This document shows, in pieces, positions 5,794 through 6,419 of a stretch of 6,419 nt of DNA. The notes beneath the pieces are model-generated. The model was not told the DNA's origin, searched no databases, and was given only the letters and a program-made list of their open reading frames with translations. Source of the stretch: an uncultured Mucilaginibacter sp. (lineage in GTDB: Bacteria; Bacteroidota; Bacteroidia; Sphingobacteriales; Sphingobacteriaceae). Both the position numbers and the translations under genes were made by a program. The stretch spans positions 1-6,419 of the forward strand of contig CAISKH010000613.1 of NCBI GenBank assembly GCA_903885865.1, written 5' to 3'. Every line of letters starts with the position of its first letter. Within the stretch, counting starts at the first letter, position 1.

Positions 5794-5880
5794 TAAGCTG
5801 GTAATCTTACCAGCTTAATTGTGATAAGGTTTAGGTTGAATGCCCCCAAGAAGCAAGTTCGAAGGGGCATTTATTTTTTT
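5794..5880 (+). ncRNA. Candidate sigma-54-dependent small RNA, about 86 nt
   Basis: The candidate runs from the predicted start of the sigma-54 promoter to the T tract of an intrinsic terminator. It opens with a perfect 9-bp hairpin, arms 5794-5802 and 5809-5817 around a six-base loop AATCTT. A single-stranded linker of about 21 bases (5818-5838) follows, then the terminator hairpin. The linker and the 17-base terminator loop (5847-5863) would be the free regions for pairing with target RNAs. There is no credible ORF: the only ATG (5840) is inside the terminator stem. The 3' end touches the stop codon of the convergent symporter gene, so antisense overlap is minimal. I do not recognise a named RNA family. 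Promoter, hairpins and terminator are seen; the RNA itself is inferred. Confidence 0.5.
5839..5880 (+). terminator. Strong intrinsic terminator, plus strand
   Basis: AATGCCCC at 5839-5846 pairs perfectly with GGGGCATT at 5864-5871, an 8-bp stem with five-base-pair GC core and a 17-base loop. It is followed directly by a T-rich run to 5880. The T tract is only on the plus-strand side, so it terminates plus-strand transcription: the candidate small RNA and any read-through from the sigma/anti-sigma operon. Confidence 0.85.
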
Positions 5881-6419
5881 AAGCCACTTTCACTTTTTCC
5901 TTTATAAACGGATTAATTACGAGCGAGAATAATATCACCAAAACACAGCCAATGGCGTTTAGCCATAAATAAGCTACCGCCCCGTACGCGCCTAATATGC
6001 AAATAATGGCCTCAGTAATAACCGCAGCTATAAAAACGGCTGTACCCCCTACCCGCTTTACGTAAAATGCCACCACAAATACGCCTAAAATAGTTCCGTA
6101 AATGTAGGAGCCCAGCTGGTTCACTGCTTCCAGTAAATTACCCATCTTACCGGCATACAGCGCCATAGCTATACATACCAGGCCCCAAAATATAGTTGCC
6201 AGGCGCGAGGCCAACAGGTAATTTTTATCAGACGCGCCGGGATTAATAATGCGCTTATAAATATCAACTACGCTGGTTGATGCCAGCGAATTTAAGGCGC
6301 TGGCTGTTGACCCCATCGACGCTAAAAAAACAATGGCTATTAACAGGCCTATTACTCCGCGGGGAAGGTAGTGGGTAACAAAATTCAGGAAAACGTAGTT
6401 GGTATCGTCGGTATCGGCT
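5879..6419 (-). CDS. Sodium:solute symporter family protein, 3' part only
   Basis: The frame is open from the window edge to the TAA at 5879-5881, giving 179 complete C-terminal residues; the start lies outside. An internal Met at 6316 is not the start, because coding continues upstream with NYVFLNFVTHYLPRGVIGLLI. The stretch LASMGSTASALNSLASTSVV is typical of the SSS (SLC5-like) family, where Ser/Thr residues of this helix help bind Na+. It leads into DIYKRII. Three or four further membrane helices follow, for example at about 6215-6155, 6120-6060, 6045-5985 and 5970-5910. The protein should be an inner-membrane Na+-driven importer. The substrate (sugar, amino acid, sialic acid or other) cannot be told from this part. 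It converges on the sigma/anti-sigma operon, and its stop codon lies in the T tract of the plus-strand terminator. Confidence 0.92.
   Translation of the reverse strand, partial: ADTDDTNYVFLNFVTHYLPRGVIGLLIAIVFLASMGSTASALNSLASTSVVDIYKRIINPGASDKNYLLASRLATIFWGLVCIAMALYAGKMGNLLEAVNQLGSYIYGTILGVFVVAFYVKRVGGTAVFIAAVITEAIICILGAYGAVAYLWLNAIGCVLVILFSLVINPFIKEKVKVA

Noticed and set aside
5841..5872. GTTCGAA in the terminator loop resembles a tRNA T-loop
   Set aside because: The flanking bases do not form a T stem, and no anticodon or acceptor arms can be drawn around it.
5840..5932. A short plus-strand frame starting at ATG 5840
   Set aside because: The start codon lies in the terminator stem, the frame runs through the T tract and then antisense to the symporter gene. 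It is a by-product of the terminator sequence.
6314..6316. Met codon as the start of the symporter gene
   Set aside because: The same frame stays open to the window edge and the upstream residues continue a typical symporter membrane segment, so this Met is internal.

Overview
The window looks like chromosomal DNA from a member of the Bacteroidota, most likely Sphingobacteriaceae (Mucilaginibacter/Pedobacter-like). This is an inference from three things: the Bacteroidota flavour of the glutamyl-tRNA synthetase and of the HQLGTP-type histidine kinase, a TAnnTTTG-type -7 box in front of gltX, and a general lack of strong Shine-Dalgarno sequences. I see no rRNA, tRNA, CRISPR array, transposase or phage gene. 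Every gene reads as ordinary core or housekeeping material; the unusual content is in the intergenic regions.

Layout. Bases 1-1851 are a minus-strand pair: gltX, followed 27 bases downstream by a small three-helix membrane protein cut off by the left edge. A 243-bp divergent spacer (1852-2094) carries a gltX promoter and a dense cluster of short tandem and inverted repeats. Bases 2095-3814 are a plus-strand pair with an 8-bp overlap: a membrane sensor histidine kinase with no response regulator beside it, then a DinB/YfiT-like putative metal-dependent protein. A heptamer-based palindrome (3815-3884) separates this pair from a convergent gene for a small DUF6249-like membrane protein (3885-4247, minus). 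A 309-bp divergent spacer with another large inverted repeat leads to an ECF sigma factor gene (4557-5138), which overlaps its presumed anti-sigma factor gene (5135-5626) at ATGA. The right end is the 3' part of a sodium:solute symporter gene (minus, cut by the right edge).

The most interesting segment is 5627-5880, between the anti-sigma gene and the symporter gene. It contains a near-consensus sigma-54 promoter with exact GG/GC 12-bp register. At its predicted start point a perfect 9-bp hairpin begins, and a strong intrinsic terminator follows about 45 bases later. No credible ORF lies between. Together they read as a compact sigma-54-dependent small RNA of about 86 nt. Spaced TGACA motifs upstream could be activator sites.

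The second theme is that three of the intergenic regions each hold a different inverted repeat whose arms are built from short G/A-rich units with roughly 7-16 bp periodicity. This suggests a family of structured intergenic repeats in this genome.
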